Shown piece after piece: positions 26,790-36,730 of a stretch of DNA of 64,000 nt. Each line of letters starts with the position of its first letter. Positions within the stretch are counted from its first letter, which is position 1. The notes beneath the pieces are model-generated. The model was not told the DNA's origin. It was given only the letters and a program-made list of their open reading frames with translations, and searched no databases. Source of the DNA: Bacillus sp. sid0103 (GTDB lineage: Bacteria > Bacillota > Bacilli > Bacillales_B > DSM-18226); assembly GCF_019219025.1 (NCBI RefSeq), contig NZ_JAHUWN010000029.1, positions 14,964 through 78,963 of the forward strand, read 5' to 3'. Made by a program: the position numbers and the translations under genes.

Positions 26790-29522
26790 TTAGTCCTCCC
26801 TAGTCAACCTCTTCAACAACTGTATATCTTTATTGTTGTTTTTTGGTTTTATGTTACTCAACACCTTTTGTTCTACCTCAGGTGTCCAATAGATTTTAAG
26901 CTTATTTCTCGCTCGTGTTATAGCCGTGTAGAAGATATTATGTGTTATAAGTTCGTCGATCTCGTCAGTTATGACGACTTTAACAGAGTTGTACTCCAAG
27001 CCTTGTGCCTTGTGGATGGATACCGCATATGCAACTTGAAATGGAACGACCGCTTTTGAAGAGCTGTCATCATCTTCATCTGAGTTTTTAAGTTTGTTGA
27101 CACAAAAACGTATAACGGAATTTGCACTTTCTGAGTTGTCCAATAGCTCAAAATCCTGGCCGAAGGCATCTACGCCATTAATTACCGTGTCCAGTTTGAT
27201 GTCAAACTGTATGCGTTCGGTGAGTTCTCCGCTATCAAGAATTTCTATCCCTACTATCCATCCCTTCATATTATTGTAAATCAGAGGCGCAAAGCGCCCG
27301 GAATCATTGAATAAAATTGGGTCGTTGACCTTATACTGCTGAATTCCCCACGACACGGAAACGCTCAAATTGCTCTCTTGTAAGAAACGGTTAATGTTGT
27401 TTATTCCGTACAGGCCGTCATAATTAAGGCATAGAATAATTTCATCTGATTCAGCAGGATCGAAAATTGAAACGTCCAACGAAGTGGAATAGCCTCTTCG
27501 TGTAATAAGTTCGAGAATGGTATCATCCATCTTACGCACTCTATCCCATAATGTTAGTAATCCTTCGTTATTGCTCCTATAAGGCTTTGTTAATTCAAAC
27601 ACGGAGGTTTCAGGAACAAACACACGAGCCACGCTGAACCAGTTGCCAAATCGGATAGAGGCTATCTGATATGAATCACCAACCATAACCAAAAGCTTGT
27701 ATGTAGCTTTGATAAGAATATCTCTCATATCACGATTGTTCACCGTACTACACTCATCTATTATTAGCAAGTCATAGTCAGTACCATTACTCTGCCTTTT
27801 TAGAAATTTTGTAATCGTTGAAAACGTGCAGTTTGAAGCTGTCACTCGTCGTTTCAAATTATCGACAGCGGGGTTCGTCTGAGCTAAAAACAGTTTTTTC
27901 TTATCGGCAAAGAAATGTGCTATGTGGTTTATGAGGGTAGACTTTCCCGTGCCGGCCGAGCCGTACATTAAAGCCACCCGTGAGTTTTCAAACATTTGGG
28001 TTAATGCCTCTTTTTTCTCGTCGCAGTCAACACCGTGGTTAGGTTCGCTCAACCACGCATTTACCGAGTTTGAATAGTTCTGAACTCCGCTTTTTGCCTG
28101 ATCCTCAAGCTTGGCAATAATGAAACGAGTATCGTTTTTATAACCATTAATAAAGATGTGACCATTTTCAATCACTAACTTGCTGTTTTCAAGATGTCCG
28201 TGCCATATAGTAGAGTTATAGATTCTTACGAGTGCCGCTATATCATCGAACCCAACAATATCCTTTACTGGAGTAAAAAGTTGTCCTTTAATTTCGGTGT
28301 TGTTCCTAACCAGACGTGCAAGTATTTCGTGTTGCCTTTCTGCAGCATCAATGCAAGCGAACAAATCTCCAAGTCTGGGGTTATGTCCTATCGGCGAGGT
28401 ATTAAAGGGCATACTGTCGAACGGGATACAACCGTTTTTCACAAAAAGCCCGGACAAATTATGGTTTGCAAGGCTTTGCTGCTGGTTTTTAATTACTTTG
28501 TTATTCATATGGTAGAGTAAATACCGCAGGAGATTGCTGCCCGCAGCATTTACTTTCATTATCTCGCGGCAACGCTCTAAATCATTGAAGAACACAACCG
28601 CCTTGGCTCGTTGTATCGCTTGCTGCTTAATCTTTTGAAATTCCGTATCAGAGAAATCAACGAGTTCCGTCAGATTAAATCCGGTTGAAGTTAAAAATAG
28701 TGAGATGCCCTGTTGTTCAGCGTATCCAGTCCTAACAGCCGTTCCTCTAATCAGACTCGTAAAATTCTTAAACTCACAATCTCGAATTGCGACTTCCCAA
28801 CCTACGATAACGATGATAGGCATAGTCTTACCGAGGATTTCAATGCTGTCGTGAGCCAGGGCAAACTTGACAGCATAGTTGTCGGTTATTTCCAAACTTG
28901 TAAAGGCGATAACCCGGTTAAACTTGCTCGCATAATCGTTGGCGGGGGTAAAAGTTACCTCATAGTAAATCCGTTGACCGATAAAGAAGGGCTTGATCTT
29001 TTGAATATAGTATTTCTCGGATTTTCCAACTCCCTGCATATTATAGCCTTTTATCTTATCGGCAATCTTCTCATAATACCCCTGCATGTTTGAATCCATG
29101 TTCAGCGGAAACTTGTCAAGATTGCCAAGAACGTCAAGGGAAAAACTATCATGTAGGAGGTTTTTGATTCTCAAAAGGTACTCATAATATTTCAGCATTA
29201 ACCGCTCTGAGTTTTCCTCGTCAAGCGTATAGTGTGATGCTACGATTTGCAAATAATCATGAAACCGCCTTAGCACTTTTAAATTACCCCGTGTTTTAAC
29301 AAAGTCAATTGCTTTGCAGATATTATCATAGCTGTTTTCAATGTCTTTACCGTTGGCGTAGAACTTCAGCATTATATGCTCAACAAAGTTACGCAGTTGA
29401 GACAGGATGTCCTGCGAAACTACGCCTCTTGGCGAAGTGCCAAGGCTGTCTATGTGACGGCAAATAACCTTGTTTATATTAAAAATCTGTGCGTCTATTT
29501 GAAAAAGTGTTACATTTGACAT
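26790..29522 (-). CDS. SF1 (RecD/UvrD_C_2-type) helicase, cassette cargo
   Basis: 910 residues. The C-terminal half is a superfamily-1 helicase: Walker A MYGSAGTGKSTLINH (about residue 520), Walker B LLIIDECS, VMVGDSYQIASIRFGNW, ELTKPYRSN, and the late motifs VSIHKAQGLEYNSVKVVIT and FYTAITRARNKLKIYW. The first 480 residues have no domain I can name. GGAGGTGCAG precedes the ATG. It is the only gene between the two cassette ends. Stand-alone helicases with unknown N-terminal domains are common in defence islands, so an antiphage role is plausible but unproven. Confidence 0.8.
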   Translation of the reverse strand: MSNVTLFQIDAQIFNINKVICRHIDSLGTSPRGVVSQDILSQLRNFVEHIMLKFYANGKDIENSYDNICKAIDFVKTRGNLKVLRRFHDYLQIVASHYTLDEENSERLMLKYYEYLLRIKNLLHDSFSLDVLGNLDKFPLNMDSNMQGYYEKIADKIKGYNMQGVGKSEKYYIQKIKPFFIGQRIYYEVTFTPANDYASKFNRVIAFTSLEITDNYAVKFALAHDSIEILGKTMPIIVIVGWEVAIRDCEFKNFTSLIRGTAVRTGYAEQQGISLFLTSTGFNLTELVDFSDTEFQKIKQQAIQRAKAVVFFNDLERCREIMKVNAAGSNLLRYLLYHMNNKVIKNQQQSLANHNLSGLFVKNGCIPFDSMPFNTSPIGHNPRLGDLFACIDAAERQHEILARLVRNNTEIKGQLFTPVKDIVGFDDIAALVRIYNSTIWHGHLENSKLVIENGHIFINGYKNDTRFIIAKLEDQAKSGVQNYSNSVNAWLSEPNHGVDCDEKKEALTQMFENSRVALMYGSAGTGKSTLINHIAHFFADKKKLFLAQTNPAVDNLKRRVTASNCTFSTITKFLKRQSNGTDYDLLIIDECSTVNNRDMRDILIKATYKLLVMVGDSYQIASIRFGNWFSVARVFVPETSVFELTKPYRSNNEGLLTLWDRVRKMDDTILELITRRGYSTSLDVSIFDPAESDEIILCLNYDGLYGINNINRFLQESNLSVSVSWGIQQYKVNDPILFNDSGRFAPLIYNNMKGWIVGIEILDSGELTERIQFDIKLDTVINGVDAFGQDFELLDNSESANSVIRFCVNKLKNSDEDDDSSSKAVVPFQVAYAVSIHKAQGLEYNSVKVVITDEIDELITHNIFYTAITRARNKLKIYWTPEVEQKVLSNIKPKNNNKDIQLLKRLTRED

Positions 29523-30050
29523 TCTGCACCTCCAATAAAGCTACTACCATTACATCCTTACTATATATAAAGAATCCAGAGATAATTTTACAATTTAACT
29601 CATACTCTGATATTTCGCTTTTCTATAAACATATTTCGACAAAATTTGTTAAAATCCTCCAAAATAGAATTGAATATACGAATATTGTAATGTAATTAAA
29701 GAGTTTCTTGTGTTTTGACAGTATACTTGTCTTCTGCTGAATATTTTCAATCTTGAAGCACCATTTTCATATAAGGTAACTCCATCAGAAATCCATTTAA
29801 GTATTTATTGCGCAGTAATAGTCTACTATGTAATACAAGAGTTACCCTAAAATCATTCCCGTTTGCGCAAGGCTGGTCTTGTTTAATCAAATTTTTTAAC
29901 ATTCTTGATACCCCAAACTATAGATTTATTCCTCCTATTACCAGTAAGATTGCGGTGGTAAACGTCTTGTCATTCTTTGGTACACTACATGTCATTTAGT
30001 GGTAAATACAATGTCAGAAGTGGTAAATTTCAATGGCTGTAATCACATAC

Positions 30051-30255
30051 CTCGAAAAGAACGAATGCTTGCCATGAGTGAATTAATTATTTATCCAATT
30101 CTAATAAAAAAACTGGAAAGTCTTTTAAGACTATCCAGCACATCCTATTTCTTTTGATACCGCGGAATTAAGTTAATAGAGAAGTATATTTTACTGTTCT
30201 TCACCCTGATGCTTATTAAAAGACTGTTTGATCAGGTACATAACATCATCTATCT
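30051..30255. repeat. Direct repeat, left copy (contains 3' end of a DUF1524 gene)
   Basis: About 205 bases matching 40880-41085 with scattered differences. It includes the hairpin GGAAAGTCTTTTAAGACT and, at 30191-30255 on the minus strand, the last codons of a GmrSD-like gene (DDVMYLIKQSFNKHQGEEQ, stop), truncated upstream. With the R copies next to them, the two repeats bracket the four-gene helicase operon. Confidence 0.8.
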
Positions 30256-30380
30256 ACTTGACCTTTTTTGGCCTGTAATGAATCATTAGTAACAATTGAC
30301 AATAATATGTTATCTTAATCGGTTTACAAACTCTATTCCCTATATTTCTAATACAAAAACAAATAAAGGAATAAAGTACC

Positions 30381-33300
30381 TTAATTTAAAACTGCTTTTT
30401 GTACTTTTCCTCCTAAATAAACATTCGGTAAATCATTTAACACTTCATAAGAAGAAACAAACTGTATTGGTCTGTTACCATTCAATTCTTTTATTAATTG
30501 TATGTTATTTTTAGCACCAATCATATCACCATTTTGTTTTTTTATGAAATACTGACCGTCTCTTTCTATTTCTTGATAGTATTCATTATGAATTTGCATC
30601 ATACGTTTTACAGGAGCTAATATATCTTTTTGTTCTTTTATAGATAACTTTTTTAATTTACCTTCTACTACATACTCTAATAGTTCTAATGCAACGAAAC
30701 GGTTTAAATGAGTATGATAATACTGGTTGGCATAATGCCTTAAACATTTATAACAAGATGTTTCACATTTGTTCTCACAATCCGCAAGAATATTTTGTGT
30801 TTCCTTTATAATTTCTGGCAAAATAAGGCCAGCCACATGTGAGTATCCAGCTCCACCCGAAAGAGTATCAAATAAATAAATATCCGCTCCACCAATGGAT
30901 AATGGTAAAAGTCGATATCCAGCTGATAATTCATTATAATCAATATCGAGTACTCTACTCGCCGCTAATACAAGAGCTTCTCCAAGTGTCTTTAATCCGT
31001 CATGAACCCATTGTCGTTCCGGACTAAAGTCTATTCCCTCACTAAATTGTAATCTTAATAATAACAAATCTGATTGAAATACGTTCCCAAGAAAGACCTT
31101 CCTTGTTTCTCCTCTACACTGATGTTCTTTTTGACCATATTCTTTCTTAAGCCTGTAAGGTACATCATGAATTTTATTATATCCATTTTCACCTGATGGC
31201 CAAATGGCGCCACAGTCACCACATATTTCAAATCCTTCTTCACCATCTGTTCCTTTATTCATTACAATCAGCTTTTCATTTAACGTATTTGAATATGACA
31301 AACGGGTTGATTCTCCAAAAGATTTCCAATTAATACTATCTCCACTTACAGGTAAAGGCAATTGTGGCGGAATTGCATAAGTAAACTCTTGATCCTTGTC
31401 TCCCTCGTTTACTTCCCTTCCTCTTTCTGGTGAAAAACCAGTGGGTCTTAAAAATGGACTTTTTCTTAATTGATTTTGACAAACTGGACAATTTTCTAGT
31501 TCATTTTCATCTAAAGAAATATATAAACAAGATTCACAATAAGTAACAGTTTTTAATGATTCTATTGACAAATTATTAGCAGGCTTTAAAGGATTTTTCG
31601 GGTGAGGAACAAAAATTCCACCGATACGATATGTTTTCTTATCTACCACAACTTGTTTTCCGGGTGCATACTCACTTAGCGCTCGATTTATCTCCAATTG
31701 CGGACGCTGCTTAACAATTATTTTCCGCGAAGTACTATCCCATCCCTCAATATATAAACTACTCAAATCTTGAGGAAATGCATAAGTAGGTAACAAGCCA
31801 TTATTAAATAGAAAATCTAAAAATTTATAATTGGGATTCATCGTTACTTCTTTTTCTTCTATAACTTCAATCTCAGACAACTCTTGCTTAATAGTTTGAT
31901 ATTTATCTTTTAATTCATTTAATAATTCAGAACTAGTCTGGTAGATCATTTGTAATTTTAATTGATTAACAGATGCATTATTATTTTCTTCAAATCCAAC
32001 TACTTCATCAGGAATAATATTAAAAATGACAGGGTACTTTACTATTTCAGTTACTTTAAGCGTATTCAACCACTTTTGAAATCCTTCAATATTAAAAGGA
32101 AGAGGGCCTTCAAAGAAGGAATAGGTATCTCCCAGTGAACTATTTAAAACACTAGAAGCATTATCTACAGTTAATACATTTTCGTGAAAATACGTTTGAA
32201 TAAAAAATGCATTTATATGACGTTTTACTATCTTTTGGTTATCAATATAAATAATTGGTTTCCTACTAGGACCACTTATAATCTGTTCTGGTTGCTTAAA
32301 GTAATAATAATCATGAGGTCCACCCTGGGAATAGGTAATGACAGTAGAAAGAGCTGATCCTCTACGTCCAGCTCGCCCAGCCCGCTGTTGATAATTTTCC
32401 CTTTGAGGAGGAACATTACGTAAACCTACTGCTGTTAAAGAACCAATATCCACCCCAACTTCCATTGTTGTTGTACAACTCAATATATCAACAACTCCAT
32501 CAAGCTTATCTAAGACAATGTCTTGAAAACGAAGCTCATACTCTTCTGTAGTTGCGATAGCTACTTTCGGATCCTTTTGTGAAAGCTGAGCAGTATGTTC
32601 TTCAACCGTTAAATTTGTTATTTTACCATGATGATTCATTAAGTTTTTTACTGGTGATCGCCAAAAGCCTTTTTCTGATTCTAAAATCATACTTTTTTCG
32701 TCTAGTACTAGTATATCTTCTGAGAAACAGTTAACACATTTACCTTTCACAGTCACCATATTTATTTCTTTACATTTATTACACTTATACCATTCTCGGT
32801 AAATTCCGGGTATTAACTTAAGTTTTTTTGGAGATAGGTAATATTTTGTTTCGTACTCAGTACAAAGTTTAAAAAGTGCTGAAATTACTTGCTCTTTCTC
32901 GTCTTCATCTTCTACAAACAAATCAAGAATTTTTCTTAAATTTCTCGAGATATAACCTTTTTCTACACCCCAACTACCTTCGCTAAAACCTCTAATTTTA
33001 GAACGTTCATAAGGATCTATCGTTTGATCTATAGCAATTTTGCCAAGTAACTCTTGAATAAATAAAGATGTTAATATTTCTAAGTCCTTGGGATTTATTA
33101 GACCATTTAACGTTTTATTTAATTTTCTTTTTTCTTTCTCTACTGGCTCAATGAATCCTGTTGTAGTTTCGTAGATTGAGAATAATGGATGACATATTTG
33201 TCTTAATAATTCTTTTTTAAATCTTTCAAGTACCTCAATATCACCATCATCAATAAGGTCATCGTAATCTTCATCGAAGTTTTCTTTGAACACTTGAACA

Positions 33301-35723
33301 TGGTTCATAAGCATTTTTCTTTCTAAACCATCAAAGAAATACATTTGGTGGTCTTTCATTACTTCCAAAATGGCAATGTACAATGAACTGCTTAATCTAG
33401 GTTCTTCATCTTTTTCAATTAAATTTTGAGCAGCAAGTAAAATTGCTTGCCTGAAGGAATCAAGCTCAACTTCATTAGGAATATCACGAGCTAGTCGAGC
33501 AGCCTTTTGACGTCCATCAGAAAATAACAATACTTTACGTCCTTCATTTGGTAATTCCTCATCGTTTTTGATCGGCGATTGTAATAAAAATTGCTCTCGA
33601 ACTAAATTTGCAAATGGTTGTTCCCCTTTTGTTTTTAAATCCATAATCGTTCCTTGAACTTTTCTCATACAACAAGGGCATTTACTAAAAGTTATTATAT
33701 CTGTGTTTTTGCCTTTTTTCTTTTTTTTGTCATCTATACAAGGAGCATATAATTTTCTATATCCACCTTCATCAACTGGAGGATCCCAAGATAAGTATCC
33801 CGTTTTGATATCCAACCAAACAGCTTTAGGTGGGGTATCATCTTCAAAGATTTTACTGTGAGGTTTCTCTACTAATAAGTGAATTTCTGTAAGTTCCTCT
33901 CCGATTATTCCAGATCCTTTTTCTGCCCACAAAAAGTCTCGATTTTTCTTAGAAATATACCCTTTAATAAATGAAGTACCACATTTACGATGTGTTACAA
34001 GTTCATAAACTCGTGCATCTTGCTTACAAGTACATTTTAATTTAGATGAATCATACATTTTCCCTAATATTGAGGGATTGTCACTAATTCTTTTTGCATT
34101 ACACTCAGCATTTGTGCAAACATATACACCAGAAACACCTTTGAAAAATAAATGAATCCGTACAGGTAATAATACCCTTCCGTTTTCATTAGCAGCATTT
34201 GCTAACATTAACAAATTACTAGTAGCCTTTTCGGCTATATATCTCTCTGTACTTGGAAAAATATGTTGAGCGATTTCAGTAAAACGGGTAGCCTTTCCAC
34301 TAATTGATACTATAATCTTCTCAAGTGGACCAAATCCATTTAATTGTTTGTATAAGAATTTAGGCAAATTTTCAATTTTGGATGGCATCTCTGGCCAGTT
34401 TAATTTTGCAAATACATCGTTTAAATGATTGATTAACTCTTTATAATGATGAATACGCTTTGTAAATAAAACACTATCAATTTTTGCAAATACATTTGCT
34501 TCTTCATTTGAGCCAACTCTGATTGGACTCCTTTTTTCTTTCGTTCCTTGAATAAGTTGAAATTCTCTTGTTTCAGGTTTCCCTGTTAATTGTTCTGCAA
34601 ATTTAATTGCAGAAATATCATTTTCATCTCCTAAACTTGCACTAGTTAAAATACAACGAAAACGATCACGGCTTATACCTAATCTAGCTTGCAATCTTCT
34701 TATTAATAAAGCAACTTCGGCACCACTTGTACCTCTATACATGTGAGCTTCATCTATGACTAAAATAAACTTATTATTTTCATCTTGTGCTAGCCATTTA
34801 CTTGTTTGGTCCCATATTGACCGTTCAATAGGGCGCATTAACATATATTCGAGCATCGAATAGTTTGTAACTAAAATATCTGGTGGTGTCTGTTGCATTT
34901 CATGTCTTGTAAAAAGTTCTCTATCCCCATCAGAAGTTAAAAATTTTGAATTCCATTCGCCACGTTTGCCAGAACGAAATTTGATTAAATCCTTTGCAAT
35001 CCATTTACCACGATCTTTCATTTCTTTAGCTAACGTTGGATTATGTTGTTCAATATTAAGATAGTATTGTATAATCTCTTCAAGTTGATACTGATCTTTT
35101 GTCCTTGTCCTCTCACCTGGATATGGTGTGCGAGATGTATACATTCCAAATAATGGATTCCTTCCGCACTTTTGTTTGAAATAATTTGCTATTCTTTCAT
35201 CTCCAAACAATCTCCGTAATCTTGTAATTTGGTCACTGACTAATGCGTTCATAGGATACAAAATTAACGCTCTTACTGCATTAGTTTTAAATTGTTCAAG
35301 ATTTTTATAACCTTCATCAAGTAATGAGTTTAAAATTGGATGTAAAAAGGACTCTGTCTTACCTGAACCTGTACCAGTTGATATAACTAAATCCTTTTGA
35401 TTATGTAAAAACGCTTCTAATGCATCTTGTTGGTGTACATAAGGTCTTGAAAAAACCCCAACACTTGGTTCCATTTCAGAGAAAGTCGTCATCGCTTCCT
35501 TACAATGATTAGGAATATTTATATTTATATATGTATTACCTGGTTCATAGACCGGTGTAGCCTCAATATATGGTTCTTTTGAAATAATTCCTTCCGATTC
35601 TAATAGACTCCTACGCTCTAATAATAAAGATTTTTCACTGATTGGATACTGTGCTTCAATATATTCTTGAAGTTTCTGATGTAATTGTTTTGAAACAGAA
35701 TTTATCGTATAATCCGACAACAT
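30381..35723 (-). CDS. Giant DEAH-box helicase with DUF1998-type C-terminus (DruE-like)
   Basis: About 1780 residues. Superfamily-2 motifs: Walker A STGTGSGKTESF (about residue 110), LILYPMNALVSDQITRLRRL, DEAH box VIDEAHMYRG (about 322), LTSASLGD, and TTTMEVGVDIGSL with YQQRAGRAGRRG (about 1115). A zinc-ribbon-like CNKCKE...CVNC lies between the helicase lobes. The end has the DUF1998/MrfA-type cluster CENKCETSCYKCLRHYANQYYH (about 1650) after LFDTLSGGAGYSH. This architecture and size match DruE, the core of Druantia antiphage systems, and also overlap with DISARM helicases. The start at 35723 follows GGAGGAGG. Last gene of a tight four-gene operon. Confidence 0.82.
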   Translation of the reverse strand: MLSDYTINSVSKQLHQKLQEYIEAQYPISEKSLLLERRSLLESEGIISKEPYIEATPVYEPGNTYININIPNHCKEAMTTFSEMEPSVGVFSRPYVHQQDALEAFLHNQKDLVISTGTGSGKTESFLHPILNSLLDEGYKNLEQFKTNAVRALILYPMNALVSDQITRLRRLFGDERIANYFKQKCGRNPLFGMYTSRTPYPGERTRTKDQYQLEEIIQYYLNIEQHNPTLAKEMKDRGKWIAKDLIKFRSGKRGEWNSKFLTSDGDRELFTRHEMQQTPPDILVTNYSMLEYMLMRPIERSIWDQTSKWLAQDENNKFILVIDEAHMYRGTSGAEVALLIRRLQARLGISRDRFRCILTSASLGDENDISAIKFAEQLTGKPETREFQLIQGTKEKRSPIRVGSNEEANVFAKIDSVLFTKRIHHYKELINHLNDVFAKLNWPEMPSKIENLPKFLYKQLNGFGPLEKIIVSISGKATRFTEIAQHIFPSTERYIAEKATSNLLMLANAANENGRVLLPVRIHLFFKGVSGVYVCTNAECNAKRISDNPSILGKMYDSSKLKCTCKQDARVYELVTHRKCGTSFIKGYISKKNRDFLWAEKGSGIIGEELTEIHLLVEKPHSKIFEDDTPPKAVWLDIKTGYLSWDPPVDEGGYRKLYAPCIDDKKKKKGKNTDIITFSKCPCCMRKVQGTIMDLKTKGEQPFANLVREQFLLQSPIKNDEELPNEGRKVLLFSDGRQKAARLARDIPNEVELDSFRQAILLAAQNLIEKDEEPRLSSSLYIAILEVMKDHQMYFFDGLERKMLMNHVQVFKENFDEDYDDLIDDGDIEVLERFKKELLRQICHPLFSIYETTTGFIEPVEKEKRKLNKTLNGLINPKDLEILTSLFIQELLGKIAIDQTIDPYERSKIRGFSEGSWGVEKGYISRNLRKILDLFVEDEDEKEQVISALFKLCTEYETKYYLSPKKLKLIPGIYREWYKCNKCKEINMVTVKGKCVNCFSEDILVLDEKSMILESEKGFWRSPVKNLMNHHGKITNLTVEEHTAQLSQKDPKVAIATTEEYELRFQDIVLDKLDGVVDILSCTTTMEVGVDIGSLTAVGLRNVPPQRENYQQRAGRAGRRGSALSTVITYSQGGPHDYYYFKQPEQIISGPSRKPIIYIDNQKIVKRHINAFFIQTYFHENVLTVDNASSVLNSSLGDTYSFFEGPLPFNIEGFQKWLNTLKVTEIVKYPVIFNIIPDEVVGFEENNNASVNQLKLQMIYQTSSELLNELKDKYQTIKQELSEIEVIEEKEVTMNPNYKFLDFLFNNGLLPTYAFPQDLSSLYIEGWDSTSRKIIVKQRPQLEINRALSEYAPGKQVVVDKKTYRIGGIFVPHPKNPLKPANNLSIESLKTVTYCESCLYISLDENELENCPVCQNQLRKSPFLRPTGFSPERGREVNEGDKDQEFTYAIPPQLPLPVSGDSINWKSFGESTRLSYSNTLNEKLIVMNKGTDGEEGFEICGDCGAIWPSGENGYNKIHDVPYRLKKEYGQKEHQCRGETRKVFLGNVFQSDLLLLRLQFSEGIDFSPERQWVHDGLKTLGEALVLAASRVLDIDYNELSAGYRLLPLSIGGADIYLFDTLSGGAGYSHVAGLILPEIIKETQNILADCENKCETSCYKCLRHYANQYYHTHLNRFVALELLEYVVEGKLKKLSIKEQKDILAPVKRMMQIHNEYYQEIERDGQYFIKKQNGDMIGAKNNIQLIKELNGNRPIQFVSSYEVLNDLPNVYLGGKVQKAVLN

Positions 35724-35771
35724 ATTTCCTCCTCCCTCTTCCCCTTCACCCAAATGGTATAAATAAAAAAT

Positions 35772-36713
35772 CTAACAGTTTTGAATTCTCATTCCTAACC
35801 TATTAACAATAAAAACAAAATCTTCATAATGAACTTTTGGTACTATCCAATCAAAAGGATCATATATATTCTCTGGAAAAGCAAACAACATCAGCATAAT
35901 TCGTTCTACTTTAGATAGACGATGACGAAATTTCACCGTAAAAAAGTCCCTATCTAAAAAATGAATTTCTATTTTTCTATGAATTCCATTTAAATTTTCT
36001 AATGTATACTTTGCTAAATCTAGATATTGATTGGGAATAATAAAATATTTAGTTTTATGTCTTCTCTTTTTAGCCCAATAATACGAAGCTACTTCAGCTA
36101 CTCCTTGGGCGATATTAAATTTAGCTATAAAGTCAATATTTTGATTACTTCTCACTATTTCGTAGCTATCCCATCCCCTTTTTTCTTTGGGTAGAAACAC
36201 CTGTGTAGGATCGTCCTTAATTTCATAATAGTGGGAATTTTTTATGATTTCAAAGAATTCTTGCGAATCAATAGATGGGAGCCATTCGTTTATAGTTAAC
36301 AGAGGAATACAGTTATTTTCTCCATAACCACTTGCGAACCCAATATAAGGTATTCTTTTTTCCCCATTGATTGTGTCACTTAATAAAATCACCTTTTTAG
36401 ATACAGGTAATTCAACAGCACGTACAGGCAAGGGTAGATAGTATCCACCAGGTAATTTTGCAATTTCACCCATGTCACTAAGTAACTGAAGTAACTGGTG
36501 AGCAATTGTTTCGATTGCGTCGGTATCGAATAAAGCAAGTATGTCTCTAAACGGATCTAATGTCAGTAATCGATTTAATGTAGGAAGAATCTTTTGAAAA
36601 TGAACTTTTTGTACCCTATCATCTTCAAGAGCTTGAAAACGAAGCTGAGATTTCACATGATTACTTATTTCATTAATTTTTTTTGCCTGTTGCAAAACAA
36701 AAATAGGATTCAT
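35772..36713 (-). CDS. Unknown operon protein, 313 aa (Druantia-like locus)
   Basis: A soluble, mixed alpha/beta protein starting MNPIFVLQQAKKINEISNHV. The most distinctive stretches are LPGGYYLPLPVRAVELP (about residue 90), PYIGFASGYGENNCIPLLT, and VFLPKEKRGWDSYEIVR. It has no membrane segment, cysteine cluster or P-loop. I do not recognise the family. It is separated by 17-18 bases from the coiled-coil gene before and by about 50 bases from the helicase start after, so it is surely cotranscribed and probably a partner of the helicase. Confidence 0.7.
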   Translation of the reverse strand: MNPIFVLQQAKKINEISNHVKSQLRFQALEDDRVQKVHFQKILPTLNRLLTLDPFRDILALFDTDAIETIAHQLLQLLSDMGEIAKLPGGYYLPLPVRAVELPVSKKVILLSDTINGEKRIPYIGFASGYGENNCIPLLTINEWLPSIDSQEFFEIIKNSHYYEIKDDPTQVFLPKEKRGWDSYEIVRSNQNIDFIAKFNIAQGVAEVASYYWAKKRRHKTKYFIIPNQYLDLAKYTLENLNGIHRKIEIHFLDRDFFTVKFRHRLSKVERIMLMLFAFPENIYDPFDWIVPKVHYEDFVFIVNRLGMRIQNC

Positions 36714-36730
36714 CTTATCAACCTAACGTG

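Larger units (their letters stand above)
26346..30045. mobile_element. 3.7-kb mobile cassette with IS21-like ends carrying an SF1 helicase
   Basis: The ends are inward-facing inverted repeats starting TGATTACAGCC, each followed by an array of TTTACCAC-type repeats like the transposase sites of IS21-family elements. CATAC is duplicated directly outside (26341-26345 and 30046-30050). The uninterrupted site (GGCACATACCTCG) is preserved at about 40878 in a second copy of the flanking DNA. There is no transposase inside, only the helicase gene, so it is a non-autonomous cassette moved in trans (inference). A related solo end is at 5452. Confidence 0.85.
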
